Below, in pieces: positions 44,325-54,509 of a DNA stretch of 64,000 bases. The stretch spans positions 299,000,885 through 299,064,884 of the forward strand of contig NC_057865.1 of the NCBI RefSeq assembly GCF_019393635.1, written 5' to 3'. Position numbers and translations under genes: made by a program. The notes beneath the pieces are model-generated. The model was not told the origin of the DNA and ran no database searches. It was given only the letters and a program-made list of their open reading frames with translations. This DNA comes from Dromiciops gliroides (lineage: Eukaryota > Chordata > Mammalia > Microbiotheria > Microbiotheriidae). Within the stretch, counting starts at the first letter, position 1. Each line of letters starts with the position of its first letter.

Positions 44325-44445
44325 GGTGGCGATAACCATTTTACAGGGGGAAACTGAGTCTCAGTGAAATGAGGTCACTTGCTCAAGGTCCCACAGCTCA
44401 GAAATGAAGTGAGATCATCTTCCAGGCTCCTGTCTCCTTTCATAG
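44325..44445 (-). mobile_element. MIR fragment
   Basis: 'gggggaaactgagtctcagt' and 'cttgctcaaggtcccacagc' are in reversed order. Confidence 0.6.
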
Positions 44446-44449
44446 CTAA

Positions 44450-44915
44450 GTGATTTCCTACAGTCTTAGCTCACATTGTTGCAGTCCTTATAGATACCGC
44501 ACTTTTCTTTGAGGTTTCCAAGCATCTTTGGGAACACCCATCATTGGCCTCTTCCAGCAAATGGGCAAACTCAAGCCTGGAGGGTTCACCTCTAAAGGAC
44601 CATGGCCAGGAGCTTGGAATACACACCAGGGCATGACACCAATGTCAGGCCTCTTCCTACCAGGGAAACTGGTTAGGATTTCCATTTTACTGCTAAATAG
44701 AGTCCCTGCTATCCCTGCTCCACCCTACCCTACAGGGCTCAAGGGACTTGCTTCTTCTGGGGCAGCACAGAGAGCAGCACCCAGATCTCCTGAGATCCAG
44801 GGCCAGGATTTTCCCGTGTGCATTGTGGATTCTTCCCTGGGATCTCACCAACCAAGGGTGAAGAACGGAATGGCCTTGGATCCTTCTCTGGCAGAGAAGA
44901 GAATGCCCAGGGTCA
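44450..44915. other. No gene seen; partly SINE-like
   Basis: 'atccctgctccaccctaccc' and neighbours carry no family signal. A reversed MIR-like piece may lie at 44525-44590. No exon is recognised. Confidence 0.3.
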
Positions 44916-44919
44916 GTAA

Positions 44920-45115
44920 CATAGTGAATTTTTCCTTTGTGTGGCTTAGTATCCTCCTCTTTAAAATTTGGAACAGGACTAAATGATTTGTAAAACATCT
45001 GCTATCTCTGGCATTCCATGTTCTAACCACCCCCTGCCCCGCTGCCCCCAGACATTCCCTGTTGTAAGCCACCCCTCCCTCACAGTTCTGCCATTCTTAT
45101 TCTAAGAGTCTCCAG
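44920..45115 (+). mobile_element. CORE-SINE tail followed by 33-bp repeat units
   Basis: The SINE 3' part ('cctcctctttaaaatttgga', 'caggactaaatgatttgtaa') runs directly into about three diverged 33-bp units from 45006: 'ctctggcattccatgttcta', 'gacattccctgttgtaagcc', 'gccattcttattctaagagt'. The units therefore look like tandem growth of the SINE tail. Confidence 0.6.
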
Positions 45116-45550
45116 AAATGTTAGCATTGGACTGAGCATCCCTCCTAGCTGGCTCCTGACTGGGCAGTCCCTTCCACAGAAAGTCAGACATCTACCTTGT
45201 GTGTGCCTTCAGGGTTCACCTTGGCTCCTGAAGACCTACCTGTCATGTCCTGAAGGGAGATTGGATTGCAGACCCATTGGCCTGCCTAGTCTGCTAGTCC
45301 TCCTTCTGCAGTGCCACCACCTTGATCCATGGGCTAGAGCCAGGGAGCCTCCCATCTGCAGCACACTGGGCAAGAGCCATCTTGAGCCACAGCTTTGTCT
45401 GTCGGGGGTGGCTGCTATCCCAGGTGCTGCTAGACACTTTTCTGATCTTTTGCCACATAATCCAAAGAGCATAGGCTTCTACCAATGCCCTAGACAGACG
45501 TTAGTAAGGGTACTGTCACCCCATGGCTTATCATGAGGAATTAGCATCAG

Positions 45551-45872
45551 CCGGTAGGTGGTGCAGTGGATAGAGCACTAGCCCTGAAGTTGGGAGGGCC
45601 TGAGTTCAAATCTGACATCAGACATTACCAACTTCGTGACCCTGGGCAAGTCACTTAACCGCAATTGACTTAAACTTCCAGGATCATCTCTGTTCATCTT
45701 GACATATATCTTGTCACTGGACTCAGGTGGCTCTGGAGGAAAGTGAGGCTGGAAACCTTGCACAACTTTCCCTCACTGAAATTCAATTTACTGCAAGTCA
45801 TGACATTACCTCCCAATATCATGGTCCTCTTCGAGATGAAGGACAAACAACAACAACAACAACAACAACAAT
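45551..45872 (+). mobile_element. Long SINE: SINE-A-like head with RTE-type tail
   Basis: The head (45551-45667) matches SINE-A. The body continues with 'catcttgacatatatcttgt', 'gactcaggtggctctggagg', 'caagtcatgacattacctcc' and ends 'tcctcttcgagatgaaggac', then (CAA)n at 45849-45872. That ending resembles RTE-mobilised SINE tails. Confidence 0.75.
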
Positions 45873-45994
45873 CATGGGAAATGGGGCCCTGCCCATTGAT
45901 CTCCAAAACTCATGCAAAATACGCAGTAGTCATGGGCTTCCTTGGGATAGAGTGACCTCCCCATCACTGCTAGGCCAGGAGCTTGGGATGCTGG

Positions 45995-46330
45995 GGATTA
46001 TGGAACTTGTAGTTAGGAAGAAGCTTAGAGCTCACCTTCATTTTTTTTGAGGGACAATGGGGGTTAAGTGACTTGCCCAGGGTCACACAGCTAGTAAGTG
46101 TTAAGTGTCTGAGGCCGGATTTGAACTCAGGTCCTCCTGACTCCAGGGCCAGTGCTCTATCCACGGCGCCACCTAGCTGCCCCGCTCACCTTCATTTTAC
46201 AGAGAAGAAACCAAGGAAGGGCAGTGACTCACTTGGGATCACATAGGTAGCGAGTAGTGAAGGCTGCATTTGAAGTCAGGGCTTCGCATTCTAAATGTCC
46301 AGCTGATACTACCAGACCCTGCTGCCTCTG
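45995..46330 (-). mobile_element. CORE-SINE split by SINE-A
   Basis: The short part before the insertion ends 'agagctcaccttca'. The remainder (46184-46330) has 'cattttacagagaagaaacc', 'acttgggatcacataggtag' and 'ctgcatttgaagtcaggg'. Confidence 0.7.
46045..46183 (-). mobile_element. SINE-A with perfect 15-base duplication
   Basis: A full-length copy inside an older CORE-SINE. 'gctcaccttcatttt' is exact at 46030-46044 and 46184-46198. Confidence 0.97.
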
Positions 46331-46469
46331 GGTATTATAGAGGACATTCCTGTATAGGTATGGGCGACAGAAGATATTCAAATGTATGGCCTTCCAGGTC
46401 TGAAAGCCAGTGGTTCTAGCCAGATTAAATCAAATTCTCTATAGAATATAAAAAGCTACTGTCTGTCTT

Positions 46470-46597
46470 CCCTCCATAACAACTGTGTATTCCTTTATTA
46501 TTTTCCATTTATTCTATATATATATATATATTATGTATGATAGATATGTATGCGTTTATTATGTATATGTACATACATTATGTGTGTATGTATATCT

Positions 46598-46631
<34 letters not shown>

Positions 46632-46755
46632 CTGTCCCCCTACTTAGAATATAAACTTCTTGAAGACAGGGATTATTTTGTTCTTTGTACTTAATATTCC
46701 CATTACTTAGTATAGTGCTTGGAGTATACTGGATGCTTAATAAACAAATAGATGT
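46470..46755 (+). mobile_element. L2 3' end with internal TA/TG repeats
   Basis: 'taacaactgtgtattccttt' opens it. A TATATA/TGTGTG stretch (46517-46628) interrupts, then 'cttgaagacagggattattt', 'tagtatagtgcttggagtat' and 'ggatgcttaataaacaaa'. Confidence 0.75.
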
Positions 46756-46889
46756 GGATCAAATAATTAGCCAGCAAGAGAAAGAGCAGGATTGAAATGA
46801 AACCCACTGCTAACTATTTGAGACAAAGATACTTGCAGGCATTTGTCCTCACCCTGGTGAGCTCTACCAGAACTGTTAGACATTCATGG

Positions 46890-47150
46890 ATCCAATTCTC
46901 ACTTATTAAAACACAGACTGTGTGCCCCTTCCAGAGCCAAGGTGTCCTGGTTAATGTTTAAAACTCATATCTTCAAGTATGCATGATCCACGTCAAAGTC
47001 TGGTGGGTCTTATTAACAATTAAAAAAGACCTAGAGCATCTCTGTGTAGCCATTTGCTGATTTTCAAGTTTTAGATGTTTTCAGTGACAAATATCAATTA
47101 GCTTTTGGTAGCTGGCTCTGGATAATCTGGCTTGGGATCCTCTGATAACT
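46890..47150. promoter_or_regulatory. Candidate conserved non-coding element
   Basis: About 260 bp without recognised repeats. It contains 'ctggttaatgtttaaaactc', 'aagtatgcatgatcc' (POU-like), 'cttattaacaattaaaaaag', 'catttgctgattttcaag' and 'atatcaattagcttttgg'. It is dense in homeodomain-type cores and flanked by L2 and MIR remnants. Supported by composition only. Confidence 0.4.
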
Positions 47151-47204
47151 CCCATCCCCAGCATCATGTTAATGTTTCCAACCATCCCATCAGGTCCCTG
47201 GAAT

Positions 47205-47350
47205 GTGAACTATTATTCTTATACCAAAGAGTATGAAGCTGGATCTCAGAGAAGTTAAATGCTTTGCCCCAGGCCACACAGCAATGGAGAGGTAGAGGCT
47301 GGACCTTGGGCACAGCAGGTCTAATGCTGACAGGGACCTTAGGGAGTACC
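47205..47350 (-). mobile_element. MIR/CORE-SINE
   Basis: 'gaactattattcttatacca', 'ctcagagaagttaaatgctt' and 'gccacacagcaatggagag' are in reversed order. Confidence 0.6.
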
Positions 47351-47454
47351 TGGTATAAAGCCCTCATTTAAAAAGAATTGCAAGGTTCTCAAGGGTTAGG
47401 TACGTTGGAAGACTTCAAATGTCACTGAAATATTAGCTGACAACAAGAATAATG

Positions 47455-47580
47455 GTAGAGGCAGCTCTGTGGGGTGGACAAAGAGCAGGCTTGGGGGTCA
47501 GAAAAATGGGGCTCATCTAACTACTGGCTGTGAGGCCAGGGGCAAGTCATTTAATTCTCGCCCTGCTCAGGGAGCTCTCT
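47455..47580 (+). mobile_element. CORE-SINE 5' part
   Basis: 'gaggcagctctgtggggtgg', 'cttgggggtcagaaaaatgg' and 'gaggccaggggcaagtc' are in order. Confidence 0.55.
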
Positions 47581-47802
47581 AGGATGTTAAGTTGCAAAGC
47601 AGGGACCAGTTTGCATAGGCAGAGAGAGGAGCTTCATACCTGGATGCAATCTCAAGTCTATAAAATGCCACCCCCTCCACTATCACCATTGCTTTGTCCC
47701 AGGGTTACTCAGAATGACATAAGCAGCAAAACCCAGATTCTTCTGAAAGAATACTCTAAATCCAGCCTTGAAATCAGGTCTCCTGAAAAGAAGCTTCTTC
47801 CC

Positions 47803-47935
47803 TTTTCTTTTCTTTTCTTTTTTCTCTTCTCTTCTCTTCTCTTCTCTTCTCTTCTCTTCTCTTCTCTTCTCTTCTCTTCTCTTCTCTTCTCTTCTCTTCT
47901 CTTCTCTTCTCTTCTCTTCTCTTCTCTTCTCTTCT
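47803..47935 (+). repeat. (TTCTC)n pentanucleotide array
   Basis: After some TTTTC units there are about 22 uninterrupted TTCTC units (47823-47933). It lies inside the target-site duplication of the adjacent SINE-A, on its tail side. Confidence 0.97.
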
Positions 47936-48073
47936 TTGTGGGGCAATAAGGGTTAAGTGACTTGCCCAGGGTTACACAGCTACTAAGTGTCAATTGTCTG
48001 AGGTTCGATTTGATCTCAAGTCCTCCTAAATCCAGGGCCAGTGCTTTATCCACTGCACCACCTAGCTGCCCCC
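47936..48073 (-). mobile_element. SINE-A with expanded tail
   Basis: The body is full length. The 15-base duplication 'aagaagcttcttccc' at 47788-47802 and 48075-48089 encloses body plus pentanucleotide array, so the array is the element's own 3' tail. Confidence 0.95.
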
Positions 48074-48439
48074 TAAGAAGCTTCTTCCCATGTAAAGAAA
48101 GAACTATTAGTTCAGATCTTCCTCTGTGGGGTCCCCCCTTTCAGACGAGGAACTGGGTGAGGCCCCTGCACAGGTATCCCCATTGGAAAGAAGCTAGTCT
48201 CTGCCAGGCAACAGCCTGCAACCACAGTAACAAAGAGGTCCAGCTCCTCCCTCTCTGAATTCTCAGCTCCAACCCAGGCTAAGCACACCCCTATGGTTGG
48301 CTTCCCCCATCTCCTGAGGAGACGGAGGTCAATTTCCTTAGCTCCCCACTCACAGCTTCTTCAAATCAACCCCTGCTTCTCCTTCCCTGGGTAGGCAAAG
48401 GTACAGGGATCGATTAACATTCTCCTTAAAAGTACATTG

Positions 48440-48640
48440 TAGGCCTCCACAAGCTGCCTTCAAATGACCTGCCCAGGTTTGTCTATGGAGTGCTCTGTGA
48501 TCTCACCCAACTGGAAAACTTTCTGTGCCCAAATAGACCTAGAATGTTTCTAACCCCTTGCCTCAGCCTGCCCTGTTCCTTCTCCCGAGATGTTTTCCTT
48601 TGTGTACCCCGTCCAGTTGTAGAATTGCCCCATATCTCTC
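48440..48640 (+). mobile_element. Probable L2 internal fragment
   Basis: 'gctgccttcaaatgacctgc' and 'ttctcccgagatgttttcct' resemble the L2 3' region. Diverged. Confidence 0.4.
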
Positions 48641-49129
48641 AAAGTCCTTTCATGTCCATGTGAAATACCATATATCCTGGACGCTTTCTAAGAGCCCCCT
48701 TGCCCTCAGCCAGGAATGACCTGTGCCCACCTAGCTAAGATGTCCAGTGTCCTGTGCTTAGCACCTGGGCTGAAAAGATGGAAAAGAGCACTCAGATCTC
48801 TCCCACTAGCTTACAGTCTGGCGGCGGGGGGAAGCTCCACAACTGTGACAACTGCACTAAGCCCTTTCCTTCTTTGTCCTCACACTTGCATGTGTGTGAC
48901 CCATGGGAGTATCCTTATGGATTATCTTCTCCTTACTAGACCGGGAGGTCTATGAGGGCCGGGGAGCTGACATTTCTACCTTGCATCACCCCCGGAATCT
49001 GACCCAGGCCTCAGGACACATCCTCTGTGGGGGCCATTCTGCAAATGGGCTGAGGAACTGGCTTCCTGGCTCTGTCCAGTCTCTGGCCTGGGCCTGGCCA
49101 TTGACTCTGGCCATCCCCCATGGCTGAAA

Positions 49130-49304
49130 GGCTCTCCCTCTTTTGCCCAGATGGCTGACCGACCTTGTTTCCTTTCAGCCCCAACTAAAACCCCATCTTC
49201 TCCAGAAATCCCTCCCCAATCCCTCTTTTGCCAGTACTCTCTCTCTCCCTCTTAAAATCCTTTCCTACTTATCCCTTGCATAGCTTTTTACACGCGCGCG
49301 CGCG

Positions 49305-49348
<44 letters not shown>

Positions 49349-49485
49349 CAGGTTGTCTCCCCATAAGACTGGAATCTTCCTGAGGACAGAGACCACCTTT
49401 TGGCTCTTGGTAGCCTCGGCACTCAGCACCATGCCTGACACAGTCATAGGTGCTTGATAAAAGTTTGCTGACTGATGAAATTCTT
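49130..49485 (+). mobile_element. L2 LINE 3' end
   Basis: 'aaccccatcttctccagaaa', 'ggaatcttcctgaggacaga', 'cagcaccatgcctgacacag' and 'gtgcttgataaaagtttgct' are in L2 order. A CG/CA repeat splits it. Confidence 0.8.
49291..49343 (+). repeat. (CG)n(CA)n alternating purine-pyrimidine tract
   Basis: About 11 CG dinucleotides (49293-49314) are followed by about 15 CA. The CG run stands out in DNA otherwise poor in CpG and has Z-DNA potential. Confidence 0.97.
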
Positions 49486-49489
49486 CATA

Positions 49490-50265
49490 CGCTAAATCTC
49501 CTCTCCTCTGGTTTCTCCTCTTTTAGTCTAATGAATGCCCCCCTGCATTACCCCGTGCACCTAGAACAAAGTAGGAAGGAAGGTATCTCATAGTTGTTTG
49601 CTGGACTAATGATTCTGTCAGAGAGAGAAAGGCCTTCCCAGAGAAGTGAAGGTGTAACTGGGTGACCTCTGGAATTTCGGTCAGCTCTGGGTGCACTGAA
49701 GGTTCCTCATTCCCAATTAGAGATGTTACCAAGGCACGTGCCTGTCCCCTGGAGCTCAATACAGAGTGTCTAGAGTACAGCTCCATTCCCTACCCAACCT
49801 CTCCTTTAGCTACATCTGGTCTCTGTGAGATTATTGTTGATATTCTCAGCACAAAGCTATGCAAGCTTATTGTACACCCATCTACCCACTTAAAATTTCA
49901 TAAAATGGGAAGAGATGAGAGCGTCCCCAGGAACAAAGCGAAGGAGGAACTATAGAATGAGAAAGAAAAGAGGATTATGGAGCAGCCATGTGGGGTTCAA
50001 GAGGGAATATCAACTGTGCTGGCTTCCAAGGGCCCAGTCTAAGGACCCAGGATGATAAATAAGAAATTGCATCCTACTCACACATCATCCACTTAGGCAC
50101 ATGCGTTTGCACACACACCAACATGCACACCTGGTTTAGGCTCCAGGAAGCCCAATACATTATTATTTGTCTTAGTCAGAAAGGAAGCTCACAGGGCCTG
50201 ACTTCAGTGTATGGTACAGCCTTCAACACAGTTCCTTAATAAATACTAGTGCTGTAGCCATGGGT
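49490..50265. other. No gene seen; unassigned
   Basis: No convincing repeat or exon. Short CACA-rich stretch at 50095-50130. Confidence 0.35.
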
Positions 50266-50269
50266 CAGT

Positions 50270-50420
50270 GGGGAGCACTTGGCAGCTCTTCGAACCTTTG
50301 ATGTCCAAAGCACAATCATTTAAAGACCTGCTCATGTTTCATGGACAACTTTAAAACACATCCTTTTTGGAAGTCATTCTGTGAATGTGCTGCCTGAACT
50401 CTGCCCATCCTTAATCTTCC
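50270..50420. promoter_or_regulatory. Possible conserved non-coding block
   Basis: 'cgaacctttgatgtccaaag', 'caatcatttaaagacctgc' and 'tttcatggacaactttaaaa' are repeat-free, with nuclear-receptor or TCF-like 'ctttgat' sites. Weak. Confidence 0.25.
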
Positions 50421-50464
50421 CTTCTGCTTCTTGATTCCACTAGTCACGTGCATGTTTTATAGAG

Positions 50465-50810
50465 AATATGAAAGGGGAATGATAGAAATGGAGTGAGAGG
50501 GAGGAAGGAGGAAGGGAAGGGAAGAAGAAAGAGAGGGAAGACAGAGAGAGAAAGGAAGAGAGGGAAGAAATATGGATTGAAGAGGATAAAGAAGGGACAA
50601 CTGAAGGAAAAGATTGTGGAATGGAGGGAAGAGAAAAGGAAGGAAGGTATGTATGGAGGGGGGAAGAAGGAAGAAGAGAAGACTGAAAAGTAAAAAAAGG
50701 GAAGAAGGAAGACAAAATGGGAGGGAAGGAAATGAATAAAGGAAGAAGATAGGTGAGAAGGGAAGAAGGAGGGAAATGAGAGAGGGAAGAAAGGAGGTAG
50801 GAAGGAAGTG
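50465..50810 (+). repeat. Purine-rich (GGAA/GAGG)n tract
   Basis: About 345 bp of A/G-rich sequence made of GGAA, GAGG and GAAA units with scattered T. Confidence 0.95.
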
Positions 50811-50829
50811 TTTTGGGGACACAGTTTTG

Positions 50830-51405
50830 TGCAATTGGTGGGGGCTGGGCTACAGCAGATATCAGTTTTGACCCTTCTCCCTCCTAGATTATCTGTGCTT
50901 TCTTGAGGATTCTTGGGTCCTCAGGGTAATATTCCAGGCCTGCTTCTAGTCCTTGGTCCTGGAGTTGGTTCTGGCTACTGTAGCTCCCAGAAAGAATCAA
51001 GGACTGCTTCCAATGTCACTGACTCCACCCAAGATATGCCTCCTTCCTTCTCACTTTCTATTGCTGCTATGCAGGTTCTCATTGCTGTTGCTCCTTTCCT
51101 TGCTTCCCTCATACAAGGAGACAATAGTAGTCTTGGCTAATTTGTATATGTCTACCTCTTTTGTTTCTCAGTCCTATGGATCCTACTCAAAAGACAGCTG
51201 AGAAAAACATCTTCCCTTCTCCGTCTCAACCATATGTTCCCATTCTTTACTCAAAGTTGAGGCAGGAAGGCTGAATTCTATTGGCTTCTTACTGCCTCAT
51301 CATGTATTCTGCCTCCCAATTTCACCTTCACCATAAAGTCCTTTGAAATTAGGGGAAAACAAAAAAAAATACCTCTTAGTATTTTCCTTATTGACTCTCA
51401 TCATT
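50830..51405. other. No gene seen; unassigned
   Basis: Pyrimidine-rich unique sequence. 'ccttctcactttctattgct' and similar stretches suggest an old LINE, but no family is recognised. Confidence 0.3.
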
Positions 51406-51409
51406 TTAC

Positions 51410-51600
51410 ACACCCTAGTTCAACCCATCCCCAAAGCGAAATCCTTTCTACAATGTCATCAGTAAATAGTTATCCAGTCTCTGAAGACTTCCAGTGATGG
51501 AGAAGCAACCACCTTCCAACACCACCCATTCCACTTTGTGGGCAGCTCTAATTATGATGTCATTTTTCCTCATTTCAGGCCAATGATATCTGCTGGATAT
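51410..51600 (-). mobile_element. CR1/L3 3' end
   Basis: 'gaagacttccagtgatggag', 'caacaccacccattccactt' and 'gggcagctctaattatgatg' are reversed CR1/L3. Confidence 0.65.
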
Positions 51601-51639
51601 CTGGGACTCCTCTGTAAAATGGGGATAATCTTACTTCCG

Positions 51640-51745
51640 TCCAACAAGGAATGTTGAAGTCCCTACTGTGTGCCAGTCCCTATGCTAGCTGCTAGAGATA
51701 CAAGTCAAAACCAAAAGAGCCTGGTCCTGAAGAAACCATGCTCTA
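51640..51745 (-). mobile_element. L2 3' end
   Basis: 'agtccctactgtgtgccagt' and 'ccctatgctagctgctagag' are the reversed terminus. Confidence 0.6.
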
Positions 51746-51749
51746 GACA

Positions 51750-52410
51750 TGTATACTACTTGCACTCCCTTTCACAGAGTTCTTTTGACTATGATATTTT
51801 GTAAAGCTGAAGGCATTCTAGATGTGAGAGCTCTCTTTATAAAACAGATCCAGAATCAATGTGCATTGGCAGATTCAGAGGGAAGGTGCATTTCAGTAAT
51901 ATAAATTCTGTTTGTTTGCCAAGTACCCCTCTTATGAAATCAAAGAGAGATTTCCACACATCAAGCTCCCTGTTCCACAAAGCAGAGAAGTTTGCTTCAG
52001 GATTGATAAGGGGGTTAGGGGAAAGCTGCTGGCCTCACCAGGAAGTTCATTTTTCTCTTTTCCTCACCTGGGAGTTCCCAGTGCAGCTGACGTCCTCCCC
52101 ACGTCCCAAGGAAGCTGATCTTAATCATCAAAATGCCTCCCATTTTCTCAGCATTGAAGGCATGTTAAGGGCTCAATTCCCCACACCAGCCCTGGGGAGA
52201 CATACAGGGCCAAGATTATTTGTATTATGTTACAAGCACTGTGTTACAGAGCAGTTAAGTAAGTAGAGGACTACACAGGGGGCCACCAATCCCATGTCCT
52301 GTAAATGAGGAAGCTAAGACAAGCCCATTTCTTCTGCTTCTAAGTCCATTCCCACTCTGCCATGCCACGTGCTCACAGTTCTCAGATGTCTAGAACCCTG
52401 TTTATTTATT
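51750..52410. other. No gene seen; unassigned
   Basis: A frame of about 135 codons (51859-52266) lacks recognisable domains and splice context and is probably chance. Confidence 0.35.
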
Positions 52411-52413
52411 ATC

Positions 52414-52441
52414 CCCCCCCACTCCCCCTTCCCCCCCCCCC
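52414..52441 (+). repeat. Poly(C)-rich tract
   Basis: Two C runs (8 and 11) with short interruptions. Confidence 0.85.
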
Positions 52442-52489
52442 AGTGAAATCTCAACTCGCACATTCACTACCTGGCTTGAAGCTACCATC

Positions 52490-52970
52490 TCAGGCTTAGG
52501 CACTCCCCATCATAAAGACTCTGTGTTCCAGCCAAACTGATGCTGTCACTGCTCCTCACCATGACACCCAGTCTCTCATCTCTGTGTCTTTTCAGCGGCT
52601 GGATCCTCTAGAGAAAAGGCCTCCCTCTTCACTTGGAAGCTCCAGCTTCCTTCAAGAATCACCTCCATGTGGGGGCAGCTAGGTGGCGCAGTGGATAAAG
52701 CACAGGCCCTGGATTCAGGAGGACCTGAGTTCAAATTTGACCTCAGACACTTGACACTTCCTAGCTGTGTGAACCTGGGCAAGTCACTTACCCCTCATTG
52801 CCCCACCAAAAAAAAAAAAAAAAAGGAATCACCTCAATGCATTTGTCTTCATTTGAATGGGGACTCCCTCAGAATAGGGCTGGCTTGGCTTGGTCTTGGA
52901 CTCCCTAATTTCTAGCACAGCCCTTGGCACAGAAGGGCAATTCAATAAAGGCTTGTGGATTGTTAGGCAA
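52490..52970 (+). mobile_element. L2 LINE split by SINE-A
   Basis: The left half (52490-52669) has 'tccagccaaactgatgctgt'. The right half (52840-52970) has 'gcatttgtcttcatttgaat', 'agcacagcccttggcacaga' and 'caataaaggcttgtggattg'. Confidence 0.75.
52671..52825 (+). mobile_element. SINE-A with target-site duplication
   Basis: A full-length copy with a long A tail (52807-52824). The flanks 'gaatcacctccatg' (52656-52669) and 'gaatcacctcaatg' (52826-52839) differ at one base. Confidence 0.96.
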
Positions 52971-53039
52971 GGTCTCCCTCATTATGACAGTTTCCCAAAT
53001 TGTCTAGCATGCCACATTGCCTATGGTAAGCACATTTTC

Positions 53040-53500
53040 ATTAGAATTCGAGTGTGGAAAGAACATTGGATTTGAAGTCTGCCTGGCACAGCCTCTCACC
53101 ATCACAAGAACCCTCAGAAGCCAATTTTGGTCCAACCTGTACTGCAGCAGAAATCCCTTACCAGTGTCTGACATTGGAGTGAAGACCACCAATGAGCTGG
53201 TCTGAATGCCATCTCTGTTGTTTACTGCTACCTGTGGGATCTTGGGCAAGACACATTCTTGTTCTATGGGCTTCATTTTCTTCTGAGAAATAAGGGAGTT
53301 GAACTAGAGCAGGGCTTCTTAAATTTTTTCCTTCTCGAGAACCCTTTTTGCTCAAGAAATATAGGTATATAAAATAGGTATATAAATCAAACATTTGCTG
53401 CCAAATTTTTTGTGACCCTCACATTCAGATACGTGATTGCATATCAGGTCATGGCCCCCAGTTTAAGAAGTTTGAACTAGAGGACAATAAGCCAAGAGGT
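53040..53500 (+). mobile_element. CORE-SINE carrying other insertions
   Basis: The head (53045-53090: 'gtggaaagaacattggattt') and CORE part (53200-53305: 'tgggatcttgggcaagacac', 'ggagttgaactagag') are separated by about 110 bases of reversed CR1/L3-like text. The tail is broken by a hAT-like element at 53310. Confidence 0.6.
53310..53472. mobile_element. hAT-like MITE with TSD and inverted ends
   Basis: The left end reads 'cagggcttcttaaatttttt'. The reverse complement of the right end reads 'aacttcttaaactggggg'. The flanks 'tgaactagag' (53300-53309 and 53473-53482) are identical, fitting an 8-base hAT duplication. Too short (163 bp) to encode a transposase. Confidence 0.65.
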
Positions 53501-53519
53501 GTAAGGGACTTACATGTTC

Positions 53520-53670
53520 ATTTAGTCTGCCACCTCATTTTACAGATGAGGAACTGAGGTCAACAGGGGGGAAGGACTTTTCAAGGTCACACAATTCATC
53601 CATACCAGGTCTAGAATGGGAACCCTGGTCCTTCGATGGAGAATCCAGCTCCCTCTCCACTGGACCACAC
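53520..53670 (-). mobile_element. MIR/CORE-SINE
   Basis: 'cctcattttacagatgagga', 'ttttcaaggtcacacaattc' and 'gggaaccctggtccttcgat' are in reversed order. Confidence 0.7.
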
Positions 53671-53954
53671 TGATTTCGAAGGCTTGAACATTCTCGCTTT
53701 TATTCTCAGGGTTTTGTGATCCTAAGAACGTTCCCAGAATTTCAGAGCAAAGGGGATTTTCAGTGGTCACCTATTCTAACCCATACCTTCAGCCCCCTGG
53801 TCAGCTCGTTGCCACTCAGCAGTCAATGCTTAAGATGGAAAGTCCTTTACTAAGAAAAACAGAGCATTTTCTTTTCATTCAATAATCTTAGCTTCAGCAA
53901 AAAGCCCATTCTAATGAGATAATGTTCTAGAGTTCTTCGAAAGACAGCCTATTG

Positions 53955-54190
53955 TTCACAGAAACACTTTTTTATAGTAGCAAAGAATTGGAAACAGAGG
54001 AGATGCCCAATGATACAGATATGGCTGAACAAGTTATGGATCACATGGATATAATGGAATATTATGACTCTGGGAGAAACAGTAAATTTGATAAAGGCAG
54101 AGAAGCCTCAGACAACTTTTACCAACTGATAAAGAGAAGGAAGCCTAATGAAGAAGGCAGCAGAATGGCCACCACAATGGCAATGAATGC
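53955..54190 (+). mobile_element. L1 3'-region fragment
   Basis: 'tagtagcaaagaattggaaa', 'gatatggctgaacaagttat' and 'ggatataatggaatattatg' match L1 near its 3' end. An 81-codon frame here is part of this relic. Confidence 0.65.
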
Positions 54191-54304
54191 CATGTAATTA
54201 TAATGGCCAAGCTTCATTCCTAGAGACTCCAGAGGAAGTAGACCTCCTTTTTCTCTTAGCAGAGGTAGGGCATTATGGATGTGGAATATTGCATACACTG
54301 TCAG

Positions 54305-54500
54305 ACCCAGATGATATCAGTCAGTCAGCATTGCTTAAGTGCTTACTATGTACTAGGCATTATGCTAAGTGCTACAGAGACAACGAAAAGGAAGACAGTC
54401 CCAGCTCTCAAGGAGAAGACAACAACTAGGTACAAATAAGATATAAACAGGATAAATTGGAAACAGTCAACAGAGGGAATGTACAAGAATTAAGGGAGAT
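54305..54500 (-). mobile_element. L2 3' end
   Basis: 'gcttaagtgcttactatgta', 'ggcattatgctaagtgctac' and 'cagtcccagctctcaaggag' are the reversed terminus. Confidence 0.75.
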
Positions 54501-54509
54501 AGGAAAGTT

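Noticed and set aside
51859..52266. 135-codon plus-strand frame
   Set aside because: No domain or codon pattern; surrounded by non-coding sequence.
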